NCBI RefSeq assembly: GCF_036116635.1
Contig: NZ_CP107995.1
Location: 682,001 to 746,000 of the forward strand
From: Amycolatopsis sp. NBC_00345
GTDB lineage: Bacteria > Actinomycetota > Actinomycetes > Mycobacteriales > Pseudonocardiaceae
DNA: 64,000 nucleotides
Reading direction: 5' to 3'
Each line of letters begins with the position of its first letter. Position 1 is the stretch's first letter. The notes under the pieces are model-generated. The model searched no databases and was not told the DNA's origin. It saw nothing but the letters and a program-made list of their open reading frames with translations. This document shows positions 18,113 through 25,843 of this stretch, piece after piece. A program made the translations under genes and the position numbers.

Positions 18113-20398
18113 TTGTCCGTGTCCCCGGACCGGGAAACAGACGGCACCCTCGTGGACGGCACGCCCGAGCACGCCGCCGAGCTGGCGCGTGAGCAGGCGT
18201 ACGTGACCACCTTGTACGTGAAGCTCGACTCCGAACGGGTCGAGGCCCAGCGGCGGCTCGACGTCACGCTGAAGCAGGCCGGCGGCACCCCGCAGGCGCG
18301 CACGGAGCGCGACGTCGCGACCACGCTCTACACCGACCGCCTGGCCCAGCTGGGCTCCGTCGAGCAGGGGCTGTGCTTCGGCCGGCTCGACTTCCTGCCC
18401 GAGCAGGCCGAGGAGACCACCTACATCGGGCGGCTCGGGCTGTTCGACGAGGACGACGAGTACCGGCCGCTGCTGGTCGACTGGCGGGCGCCGGTCGCGC
18501 GGCCGTTCTACCTCGCCACCGCCGCGTCGCCCGACGGCGTGCGCCGGCGCCGTCACCTGCGGTCGCTGACGCGCAAGGTCACCGGCTTCGACGACGAGGT
18601 GCTCGACCTCTCCGCCGCCGACCAGGGCCAGGACCTCGGGCTGGCCGGCGAGGCCGCGCTGCTGGCCGCGCTGGAGCGCCGCCGCACGGGCGAGATGAGC
18701 GACATCGTCGCGACCATCCAGTCCGAGCAGGACCGGATCATCCGGGCGCCGCTGGGCGGGGTGATGGTGGTGCAGGGCGGGCCCGGCACCGGCAAGACCG
18801 CCGTGGCGCTGCACCGGGCCGCTTACCTGCTCTACACGCACCGCCAGCAGCTCACCACCCGCGGCGTGCTGGTGGTCGGGCCGAACAGCACGTTCCTGCG
18901 CTACATCGGGCAGGTGCTGCCGTCGCTGGGCGAGACCGGCGTGCTGCTCGCCACCGTCGGGCAGCTCTACCCGGGCCTGGACGCCGACGGCGCCGAGTCC
19001 CGCGAAGCCGCCGAAGTGAAGGGGCGGCTGGTGATGGCGGACGTGCTCGCCAACGCCGTCCGCGACCGCCAGCGGGTGCCCGAGCCGGTGCTGGAGATCG
19101 AGTACGAGCGCGACCTGCTCAAGCTGGACCGCAAGACCTGCGCCGAGGCGCGCACCCGCGCCCGCCGTTCGCGCCGTCCGCACAACCTGGCGCGGCGCCT
19201 GTTCGTCTCCGACGTGCTCGACGCGCTGACCCGCCAGGCCGCCCGCAAGCTGGGGGAGGACCTGCTCGACGCGCAGGACGTCCAGGACATCCGCGCCGAG
19301 CTGGCGGCGGACAAGGGCATCGCCGCCGCGGTGGACTCGCTGTGGCCGAGACTCACCCCGGAAGGCCTGCTCGACGACCTGTTCGCCGAGCGCGAACGCC
19401 TCCGCTCGGCCGCCGGAAAGCTGCTTTCCGAAGCGGACCGCGCGCACCTGGAGAGCGGCCGCGAGGCGCACTGGACCCCGGCCGACGTGCCGCTGCTGGA
19501 CGAGCTGTCCGAGCTGCTGGGCGAGGACGACACCGACGAGCGCGCCGAGCGCCGCCGCCGCGACCGCGTGGAGCGCGCGTACGCCGAGGGCGTGCTGGAC
19601 ATCCTGGAGCAGGACGACGAGATCGTCGACGAGGAGCTGCTGCGGGTGTCGGACGTGCTGGACGCGGAGCTGTTCGCCGAGCGGCAGCAGGCGCGCAGCG
19701 AGCTGACCGCCGCCCAGCGCGCCGCGCAGGACCGGACGTGGACGTTCGGGCACGTGATCGTGGACGAGGCGCAGGAGCTGTCCGCGATGGACTGGCGGCT
19801 GCTCATGCGCCGCTCGCCGAACCGGTCGATGACCCTGGTCGGCGACGTCGCGCAGACCGGGGCCGCGGGCGGCGCGAGGACGTGGGACGAGGTGCTCTCG
19901 CCCTACGTCGCTGACCGCTGGAAGCTGGAGCAGCTGACGGTGAACTACCGCACCCCGGCCGAGATCATGGCCGTCGCGGCGCGGGTGCTGGCCGAGCTGG
20001 ACGTGGACCTGAAGGCGCCGACCTCGGTGCGGGAGACCGGGTTCCGGCCGTGGTGCGCGCCGTCCGCCGACCTGGCCGCCGACCTGCCGGGCTTCGTCGC
20101 GGCCGAGCTGTCCGCTGTGGACGGTGGCACCGTGGCCGTGCTGACGCCCGCGTCCCGGGCCGAGGCGGTGCGCGAGCTGCTGGGCGTCTCGCCCGACGAC
20201 GAGCGTGTCAGCGTGCTCACCGTGGAGCGGGCGAAGGGCCTGGAGTTCGACTCCGTGCTGCTGGTCGCCCCGGACGAGATCACCGGCGGCTCGCCGCGGG
20301 GGCTGAACGACCTGTACGTGGCCCTGACGCGCGCGACCCGTCGGCTCGGCGTGGTCCAGACCGGTGACGCTGTTCCGGCGCTCGACGGCCTTGGCTAG
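18113..20398 (+). CDS. helR: HelD/HelR-like RNA polymerase-recycling motor ATPase
   Basis: A superfamily 1 helicase-like ATPase of about 761 residues, of the HelD group that binds RNA polymerase and strips it from DNA; the actinobacterial HelR form can protect polymerase from rifamycins. The N terminus (about 16-90) is a charged helical region as in the HelD secondary-channel arm. Then come LLVDWRAPVARPFY near 120-133, Walker A GGPGTGKT at 222-229, the DEAQ box VIVDEAQELSAMDWRLL, GDVAQTGAAGG, NYRTPAEI, and C-terminal ERAKGLEFDSV and YVALTRATRRLGV. TTG at 18113 has AGCAGG six bases upstream; a GTG at 18119 is the alternative start. Distinguishing HelR from class II HelD generally would need a tree. 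Confidence 0.85.
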   Translation: MSVSPDRETDGTLVDGTPEHAAELAREQAYVTTLYVKLDSERVEAQRRLDVTLKQAGGTPQARTERDVATTLYTDRLAQLGSVEQGLCFGRLDFLPEQAEETTYIGRLGLFDEDDEYRPLLVDWRAPVARPFYLATAASPDGVRRRRHLRSLTRKVTGFDDEVLDLSAADQGQDLGLAGEAALLAALERRRTGEMSDIVATIQSEQDRIIRAPLGGVMVVQGGPGTGKTAVALHRAAYLLYTHRQQLTTRGVLVVGPNSTFLRYIGQVLPSLGETGVLLATVGQLYPGLDADGAESREAAEVKGRLVMADVLANAVRDRQRVPEPVLEIEYERDLLKLDRKTCAEARTRARRSRRPHNLARRLFVSDVLDALTRQAARKLGEDLLDAQDVQDIRAELAADKGIAAAVDSLWPRLTPEGLLDDLFAERERLRSAAGKLLSEADRAHLESGREAHWTPADVPLLDELSELLGEDDTDERAERRRRDRVERAYAEGVLDILEQDDEIVDEELLRVSDVLDAELFAERQQARSELTAAQRAAQDRTWTFGHVIVDEAQELSAMDWRLLMRRSPNRSMTLVGDVAQTGAAGGARTWDEVLSPYVADRWKLEQLTVNYRTPAEIMAVAARVLAELDVDLKAPTSVRETGFRPWCAPSADLAADLPGFVAAELSAVDGGTVAVLTPASRAEAVRELLGVSPDDERVSVLTVERAKGLEFDSVLLVAPDEITGGSPRGLNDLYVALTRATRRLGVVQTGDAVPALDGLG

Positions 20399-20408
20399 GG
20401 TGCCGGTC

Positions 20409-20933
20409 ATGCAGAAAATCGGCAAGATCGCCGCCGTGGCCGTCGCCGTCGCGGCCGCGGCACTCAGTCTCACCGCGTGCGGCGGCAGTGACCAGCCCGC
20501 CGCCGCGGCCGGCCCCAAGCGCGAGTGCACCGCGGACGACATCAAGACCACCGGGAACTTCGGCCAGGTGCCGACCATCACCATCCCGGACAGCTGCGAC
20601 CCGCCGAAGAAGCTGATCACCAAGGACCTGTCCGAGGGCACCGGCCCGGCGGCGGCCAAGGGGCAGCAGCTCAACATGAACTACCTGCTGGTGACCTGGT
20701 CGAACAAGCAGAAGCTGGACAGCTCGTTCGACCGCGGCCAGACCTTCCCCCTCACCCTCGGCGCGGGCGACGTCATCCCCGGCTGGGACCAGGGCCTCGA
20801 GGGCATCAAGAAGGGCGGCCGGCGGCTGCTCATCATCCCGCCCGACCTGGCCTACAAGGGCGGCGGCAACGGTGTCGCGCCCAATGAAACGCTGGTCTTC
20901 GTCACCGACGCGGTGTCGGTCGGCGCTGCCTGA
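20409..20933 (+). CDS. FKBP-type peptidyl-prolyl isomerase lipoprotein
   Basis: An exported folding catalyst, 174 residues. The N-terminal signal peptide ends in the lipobox LTAC (C24 would be lipidated), followed by a short Ala/Gly/Pro linker. The FKBP domain runs from about residue 85 to the end: FDRGQTFPLTLGAGDVIPGWDQGL, then GGRRLLIIPPDLAYKGGG and the closing NETLVFVTDAVSV. A stretch with two cysteines (ECTADDIK, PDSCDPPKK) precedes the domain. ATG at 20409 follows AGGGTG, ten bases after the helR stop, so it may be co-transcribed with helR. Confidence 0.93.
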   Translation: MQKIGKIAAVAVAVAAAALSLTACGGSDQPAAAAGPKRECTADDIKTTGNFGQVPTITIPDSCDPPKKLITKDLSEGTGPAAAKGQQLNMNYLLVTWSNKQKLDSSFDRGQTFPLTLGAGDVIPGWDQGLEGIKKGGRRLLIIPPDLAYKGGGNGVAPNETLVFVTDAVSVGAA

Positions 20934-21103
20934 GCGGGTAGTCCGACGGGTCAGCGCGGGGTGCCGGACGGACATCCCTGGCGGCATTGTGGGCCGAGCC
21001 GACGAAACGGCCGGGACATTCGCTTGCCGGTCGGTGGGTGGATTCATTCCTCTTCGGACAGTTGAGCTGCTCGTGCTGGCGCTCTGGACCGGGCCGAGCT
21101 ACA

Positions 21104-21132
21104 CTGAATCACGCACATCGATCGTGATTCAG
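21104..21132. promoter_or_regulatory. Palindromic operator upstream of the XRE-protease-PIN operon
   Basis: Perfect ten-base arms CTGAATCACG (21104-21113) and its complement (21123-21132) around a nine-base spacer. A TACACT hexamer at 21100-21105 fits a -10 element and overlaps the left arm. The repeat ends just before the ribosome-binding site of the XRE gene. The position is what is expected for an autoregulated XRE repressor (inference). Confidence 0.75.
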
Positions 21133-21152
21133 TCCGGAAGGGGGAAGTGACG

Positions 21153-21488
21153 ATGGCGACCAGTGTCGGGCCGCTGATCGAGCGCGCTCGTGTTGCCGCG
21201 GGTCTCAGCCAGCGTGCCCTTGCGGACGCAGCCGGTATCTCGCAACCCACCTTGTCGCGGATCATCTCCGGGGACCGGACGGCGAAGATGCCGGAGGTGG
21301 TGGCGATCGCGTGGGCGACCGGGCACACCGTCGCCCAGCTCACCGAGGCCGGAGCGGTGGCCGACCGGGTGCAGTACGCGGCGCGAGCGACCAGCGACTC
21401 CGATATGGATCGCATGCGGGAATCGCTGCTGCACTTCATGGAGCTGAACGATTACCTGGATGACCAGGCCATCCCCGCCACGGTCTGA
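21153..21488 (+). CDS. XRE-family helix-turn-helix regulator
   Basis: A small DNA-binding protein of 111 residues. The HTH_3 domain covers about residues 6-60: LIERARVAAGLSQRALADAAG, then ISQPTLSRIISG as the recognition helix, then the supporting helix. The C-terminal half is short and has no recognised fold. ATG at 21153 is preceded at eight bases by GGAAGGGGG; a GTG at 21147 is too close to that site. It is first of three tightly packed genes with an ImmA/IrrE protease and a PIN-domain protein, and the palindrome in front suggests it represses the operon. Confidence 0.9.
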   Translation: MATSVGPLIERARVAAGLSQRALADAAGISQPTLSRIISGDRTAKMPEVVAIAWATGHTVAQLTEAGAVADRVQYAARATSDSDMDRMRESLLHFMELNDYLDDQAIPATV

Positions 21489-21503
21489 TACGAGTGGACG
21501 ACC

Positions 21504-22373
21504 TTGAACGCCGAGACTGAGGGACGGGCGGCCGCCGCGCGATTCCGCCGCGAGCATCACCTGGGCGTGCAGCCGTTGGGCGACCTTGTGGCGGCCATCG
21601 AGCAGGCGACCGGGATCGACGTGGCCATCCTCGAAGCAGGCCCGGATGAGCACGGCCTGACCATGCGGGATCCTGCGCGCGACGCCGTGTTCATCGGCGT
21701 CGCGCGCACCCGGAACCCGATGCGGCAACGCAGCACGCTCGCCCACGAACTCGGCCATGTGCTGTTCCAGGACTGGACAGACGGTATCGTGGGCAGCTGG
21801 AGCGAGCGGACTCCTGCGGAGATTCGAGCCGATGCCTTCGCCCGGCACCTGCTCGCGCCGGTCGATGGCCTGCGTGAGTTCCTCGGGAACCGGGAACCGG
21901 TGACCCAATCCACGCTCTCCGAGGTCGTCCAGCGGTTCCTGGTGTCACCGCAGATTGCGGCCATTGTGCTGAATCAGGCCGAATACATCGATGACGACAC
22001 CAAGCACGAGTGGATGGCGCTGACCGCACCACAACTGGCCACCCGGTTCGGATGGAGCGACCAGTACCGCGCATTGCAGGGCGACTCCGATCAGCGGAGG
22101 GCGCCACAACGGTTGCTTGCCCGCGCGATCAAGGGCTACGAAGAAGGGGTGCTGTCCGCGCAGGCAATCGCCACCTTGCGCGGCATCACGCCAGGCGCCG
22201 CCGAGGCGGACCTGCGCGAGGCGGGCGTTGTGCCCGTCCAGCGGGCGATCGCGTGGGCTGTCTCCGCCGAGTTGCCTGCCGTGCAGGTGGACTTGGCCGC
22301 CTTGGACGCGGCCCTCAATGCGCCAGACGATGATGACGGCGATCCCACGGCAGATGCGAGTGAGGCCGGGTGA
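21504..22373 (+). CDS. ImmA/IrrE-family metallopeptidase (M78)
   Basis: A 289-residue protein whose first half carries a zinc peptidase domain: STLAHELGHVLFQ with H81, E82 and H85, and further on AEIRADAFARHLLAP, the segment that supplies the third ligand in this family. Characterised members cut a partner HTH repressor (ImmA on ImmR in ICEBs1; IrrE on DdrO in Deinococcus). The C-terminal ~100 residues form a helical region ending in an Asp-rich tail. The TTG start at 21504 lies 15 bases after the XRE stop, and the last four bases overlap the next gene. The neighbouring XRE protein is the obvious candidate substrate (inference). Confidence 0.88.
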   Translation: MNAETEGRAAAARFRREHHLGVQPLGDLVAAIEQATGIDVAILEAGPDEHGLTMRDPARDAVFIGVARTRNPMRQRSTLAHELGHVLFQDWTDGIVGSWSERTPAEIRADAFARHLLAPVDGLREFLGNREPVTQSTLSEVVQRFLVSPQIAAIVLNQAEYIDDDTKHEWMALTAPQLATRFGWSDQYRALQGDSDQRRAPQRLLARAIKGYEEGVLSAQAIATLRGITPGAAEADLREAGVVPVQRAIAWAVSAELPAVQVDLAALDAALNAPDDDDGDPTADASEAG

Positions 22374-22984
22374 GTCACCCGCCGATCATCGACGCTGGAC
22401 CTGGCCTGAACTTCTTCTCCATCAATAAAGAGCGTCTCCTCATCGGCGTCCTCGGGCCGCTCAGCGCTCCGGAGACGGTGCAAAATGAGGTGCTTCGCAA
22501 GTCCCGGCAGGATGAACGTTTCCGCGCCGCCGCCGTGGTTTGGCGAAAGCTGACACCGGCATGGATGAGGGTGCTCTCCGACGCTCAGACGCCCGAACTC
22601 GCAGCAGCGGTCCACCGGATCACCCGGCAATCCATGGAACAACGGTTGAAGCACCCCAAAGACCTTGGCGAGACCATGGTCATCGCTCACGCGGTCGTTG
22701 CCGCCGAAGCAGGTGAGACCGTGACCGTTCTCATCGACGATGGACCAGGGGCGCGAACTGCCACTGCGGAGATCAGCCGGCTCCAGCGGTTTCAAGCCGG
22801 CGGTCGCGGTGTCGGGTCGATCAGGCTGGTGAGCACGCTGACCGTCCTGGAACTCGCGGCAGGCACTCAGCACGTCCCCGACAAGCCCGCGATGCGTGCC
22901 ATCTACGCCCGCCTGCGCTGCCTCGATGACGGCCTGCCGCCGATCGAGAAAACCAGTCTCCTCGAGTCTCCACGCTGGTCCTGA
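22370..22984 (+). CDS. PIN-domain-like protein
   Basis: A 204-residue protein with the layout of PIN ribonucleases: IIDAGPGLNFF at the N terminus (D8), APETVQNEVLRK (E40), KDLGETMVIAHA (D98/E101), and TVLIDDGPGARTA (D123/D124). These acidic residues at these spacings match the PIN metal site. The GTG start overlaps the stop of the protease gene (GTGA), so translation is coupled. There is no separate antitoxin gene of the VapB type. Fold assignment is by motif only; RNase activity is inference. The stop lies 17 bases from the convergent dehydrogenase gene. Confidence 0.72.
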   Translation: MSHPPIIDAGPGLNFFSINKERLLIGVLGPLSAPETVQNEVLRKSRQDERFRAAAVVWRKLTPAWMRVLSDAQTPELAAAVHRITRQSMEQRLKHPKDLGETMVIAHAVVAAEAGETVTVLIDDGPGARTATAEISRLQRFQAGGRGVGSIRLVSTLTVLELAAGTQHVPDKPAMRAIYARLRCLDDGLPPIEKTSLLESPRWS

Positions 22985-23001
22985 AATCTGACGAGGCGTC
23001 C

Positions 23002-24015
23002 TCAAGCCAGGAAGTCCAGCCGTTCCGGTCGTACGGGATGGGCGAAGCCGGTGCCCGCCGCCCAGCGGGCCGCTTCGGTGGCGGCGAAGTCGGCGAGGCG
23101 GCCCAGTTCGTTGCCCTGGGAGCCGGCGACGTGCGGGGTGATCAGCACGTTGTCGCAGGTCCACAGTGGATGGTCGGCGGGCAGGACCTCGGGGTCGGTG
23201 ACGTCGAGGACGGCGCGGACGCGGCCGGCGGTGGCGGCGTCGACGAGGGCCTGCTGGTCGAGCACCGCTCCGCGGGCGGTGTTGAGCAGGACCGCGCCGG
23301 GGCGCATCGAGAAGATCAGGTCGCGGTCGACGAGGCCGCGGGTGGCCGGCAGCAGCGGGGTGTGGACGCTGACCACGTCGCTGTGCGCGAACAGCTCGGC
23401 CAGCCCGGCCGGCTGGACGCCCAGCTCGCGCGCCTCCGCCGCGGAGACGTACGGATCGTGCAGCAGGACGCGCAGATCGTACGGGCGCAGCAGTTCGATG
23501 ACGCGGCGGCCGATCATCGACGCGGACAGCACCCCCACAGTGCGGCGGTAGTTGCCCAGGTCCGGCCCGCTGAACCCATCCGGGCGAGACCGCGCCGCCC
23601 GGTAGCCGCGGGCCTGTTCCAGCACCTGCTTGCCGGTCAGCAGGATCATGGCGACGGTGTACTCGGCGACCGGCAGCGCGTTGGCGGCCGCGGCCGAGGA
23701 CACCTCGATGCCACGCTCCCAGCAGGCCGGCGTCACGTGACCGCGGATGGAGCCGGCGGTGTGCACGACCGCCCGCAGCCGGGGCGCGGCGGCGAGTGCC
23801 GCGGCGTCCAGCGGCGGGCATCCCCAGCCGGTGATCAGCAGTTCGGTGTCCCGCAGCACGGCCGCGGCTCTCGGCGTGGTGAAGTCGTCGAGTACCGGGC
23901 CCGGCGCCACGTCACAGGACTCGGCGAACGCGGCCCGGGCGGCGCTGGTGAGGACCGCGGCGGCCGCGTCGGGGGCCATCGCGAACGCGGCCGCGGGACG
24001 GCGCCCGCCGGTCAC
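23002..24015 (-). CDS. D-2-hydroxyacid dehydrogenase family protein
   Basis: An NAD(P)-dependent dehydrogenase of 337 residues, probably acting on a sugar-derived 2-hydroxyacid or 2-ketoacid. The catalytic trio is visible: Arg in LLNTARGAVLD, Glu in DVTDPEVLP, His in ITPHVAGSQGNE. The dinucleotide loop reads TVGVLSASMIGRRV, in which the usual second and third glycines of the fingerprint are serines. GTG at 24015 overlaps the stop of the upstream permease gene (GTGA). It is last in the operon beta-helix protein, mannosidase, binding protein, two permeases, so it is likely part of the same catabolic route. Substrate unknown. Confidence 0.85.
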   Translation of the reverse strand: MTGGRRPAAAFAMAPDAAAAVLTSAARAAFAESCDVAPGPVLDDFTTPRAAAVLRDTELLITGWGCPPLDAAALAAAPRLRAVVHTAGSIRGHVTPACWERGIEVSSAAAANALPVAEYTVAMILLTGKQVLEQARGYRAARSRPDGFSGPDLGNYRRTVGVLSASMIGRRVIELLRPYDLRVLLHDPYVSAAEARELGVQPAGLAELFAHSDVVSVHTPLLPATRGLVDRDLIFSMRPGAVLLNTARGAVLDQQALVDAATAGRVRAVLDVTDPEVLPADHPLWTCDNVLITPHVAGSQGNELGRLADFAATEAARWAAGTGFAHPVRPERLDFLA

Positions 24016-24872
24016 TTCACCGCCCCCGCGGTCAGGCCGGAGCGCCAGAACCGTTGCAGCATCACGAAAGCGATGATCAGCGGCAGGACCGCGAGCAACG
24101 ATCCCATGACGACGACGGGGTAGTACTCGGGCGAGACGAGGGCCTGGCTGTTCCAGGTGTAGAGCCCGAGGCTGAGCGGGTAGAGGTGCTGGTCGGACAA
24201 CATCACCATGGGCAGGAAGAAGTTGTTCCAGATCGCGGTCAGCTGGAACAGGAAGACGGTGACGAAGCCGGGGCCGAGCATCCGCAGCGAGACCCTCAGG
24301 TACGTCACGAGTTCGCCGGCGCCGTCGATCCTGGCCGCCTCCAGCACGTCGTTCGGCACGTACCCCTCGCTGAAGATCCGGCCGAGGTAAACGCCGAACG
24401 GGTTGAAGAGCACGGGAATGAGGACCGCCCAGACGGTGTCCACCAGGCCGACGCCGGACGCCGTGAGGTACAGCGGCAGCGCGAGGACCGTCTGCGGCAC
24501 CATCACGGCCGCGAGGACCAGGCCGAAGAGCTTCTCCTTGTGCCGGAAGCGGAACTTGTCGAAGGCGTAGCCGCACGCCACGCTGATCAGCGCGCTCACT
24601 GCGGCACCGACGACCGCGTAGAGCAGGCTGTTGGCGTACCACCGGCCGTACAGCCCGTCGTCCATGGTGAACAGGGCGTGCAGGTTGGCCCCGACGGAGA
24701 AGTTGCCGAAGTCGAGGATGTTGCTGCCGAACAGGGCGTCGCGGTTCTTCGACGCGGCGAGCACCAGCCAGAGCACCGGCAGCACGGTGTACAGGACGGC
24801 GATGCCGACCACGGTGGTGGCGGCGGTGCGGCCGAGCAGCCTCGGGCGCACCAGCACGGATCCGGTGCTCAT
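24012..24872 (-). CDS. Carbohydrate ABC transporter permease (MalG type)
   Basis: Inner-membrane permease of 286 residues with six predicted helices. The EAA loop is EAARIDGAGELVTYLRVSLRMLGPG around residue 190, the contact site for the ATPase. The start overlaps the end of the other permease gene by four bases. No ATP-binding subunit is encoded in this cluster, so the importer must use a shared MsiK-type ATPase encoded elsewhere, as is usual for actinobacterial sugar importers (inference). Confidence 0.93.
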   Translation of the reverse strand: MSTGSVLVRPRLLGRTAATTVVGIAVLYTVLPVLWLVLAASKNRDALFGSNILDFGNFSVGANLHALFTMDDGLYGRWYANSLLYAVVGAAVSALISVACGYAFDKFRFRHKEKLFGLVLAAVMVPQTVLALPLYLTASGVGLVDTVWAVLIPVLFNPFGVYLGRIFSEGYVPNDVLEAARIDGAGELVTYLRVSLRMLGPGFVTVFLFQLTAIWNNFFLPMVMLSDQHLYPLSLGLYTWNSQALVSPEYYPVVVMGSLLAVLPLIIAFVMLQRFWRSGLTAGAVK

Positions 24873-25825
24873 CGGGCGGTCTCCTCACCGGTGCGGTTCG
24901 TCCAGCGGGTGACGCCGTACGACAGGGCGATGGTGCAGATCAGCAGGATGACCGAGGCGGCCGCGGCCAGGCCGTAGTTGTTGCGGGTGAAGGCCGCGTC
25001 GAAGATGTACATGCTCGGCGTGTACCGGGAGCCGATCATCGGGGTCGACTGGCTGAGCAGCATCGGCTCGGTGAACAGCTGCAGCGCCGCGATGAGGGTG
25101 AACATCGCGACCATCACGATCGCCGACCGCACCAGCGGCGCCTTGACCTGTACCGCGGTGCGGACCCCGCCGGCACCGTCCACAACGGACGCTTCGATGA
25201 TCTCGGGCGGGATGGCCTTCAGCGCGGCGTAGAAGATCACCACGTTGTAGCCGAGGTTGCTCCACACGGCGATGTTCACGATCGAGGGCAGCACGGCGTG
25301 CACCCCGAGGAAGTCGAGGGTGATGTCGCCCTTGGCGAACAGGGCGATGATCGGGCTGATCCCCGGCGTGTACAGGTACAGCCAGATGATCCCGGCGATG
25401 ATGCCGGGCACCGCGTGCGGCAGGAACAGCCCCAGCTGCGCCACGGCCCGCAGCCGCACGGCCCCGGAGTCGAGCAGAAGGGCCAGCGCCAGCCCGCAGA
25501 CCACCATCAGCGGGATGTAGATGACGCAGTACAGGGCCACGGTGCCGACGCTGCCGAGGAACGTCGGGTCGGTCAGCACCGCCGCGTAACTGCGCAGGCC
25601 GACGAAGACCGTGCGCTCCGGGCCGATCCCGAGCCCCGGCCGGTCCGCGCCGAAGAAGCTCAGCCACACGGCGATGCCGACCGGGATCAGGAAAACGGCC
25701 ACCAGCAGCCCGAAGAACGGCGCCATCAGCACCGCCGCCGCGCCGGATCCGTTGCGGCGGGCGCGCCGGGCCGGCGCCGGTCCCGGCGGCTTGCCGGTAC
25801 GGGCCGAGGTCAAGGTCGTGGCCAT
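24869..25825 (-). CDS. Carbohydrate ABC transporter permease (MalF type)
   Basis: Membrane permease of 318 residues with a basic N-terminal tail rich in Pro, Arg and Ala and about six helices. The EAA loop around residue 210 reads EASVVDGAGGVRTAVQVKAPL. ATG at 25825 is chosen: GAGGAAGG lies 11 bases upstream, whereas a GTG at 25834 is only two bases from it. It pairs with the MalG-type permease and the binding protein on either side. Confidence 0.92.
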   Translation of the reverse strand: MATTLTSARTGKPPGPAPARRARRNGSGAAAVLMAPFFGLLVAVFLIPVGIAVWLSFFGADRPGLGIGPERTVFVGLRSYAAVLTDPTFLGSVGTVALYCVIYIPLMVVCGLALALLLDSGAVRLRAVAQLGLFLPHAVPGIIAGIIWLYLYTPGISPIIALFAKGDITLDFLGVHAVLPSIVNIAVWSNLGYNVVIFYAALKAIPPEIIEASVVDGAGGVRTAVQVKAPLVRSAIVMVAMFTLIAALQLFTEPMLLSQSTPMIGSRYTPSMYIFDAAFTRNNYGLAAAASVILLICTIALSYGVTRWTNRTGEETAR

Positions 25826-25843
25826 CGGTGTCACCTGCCTTCC

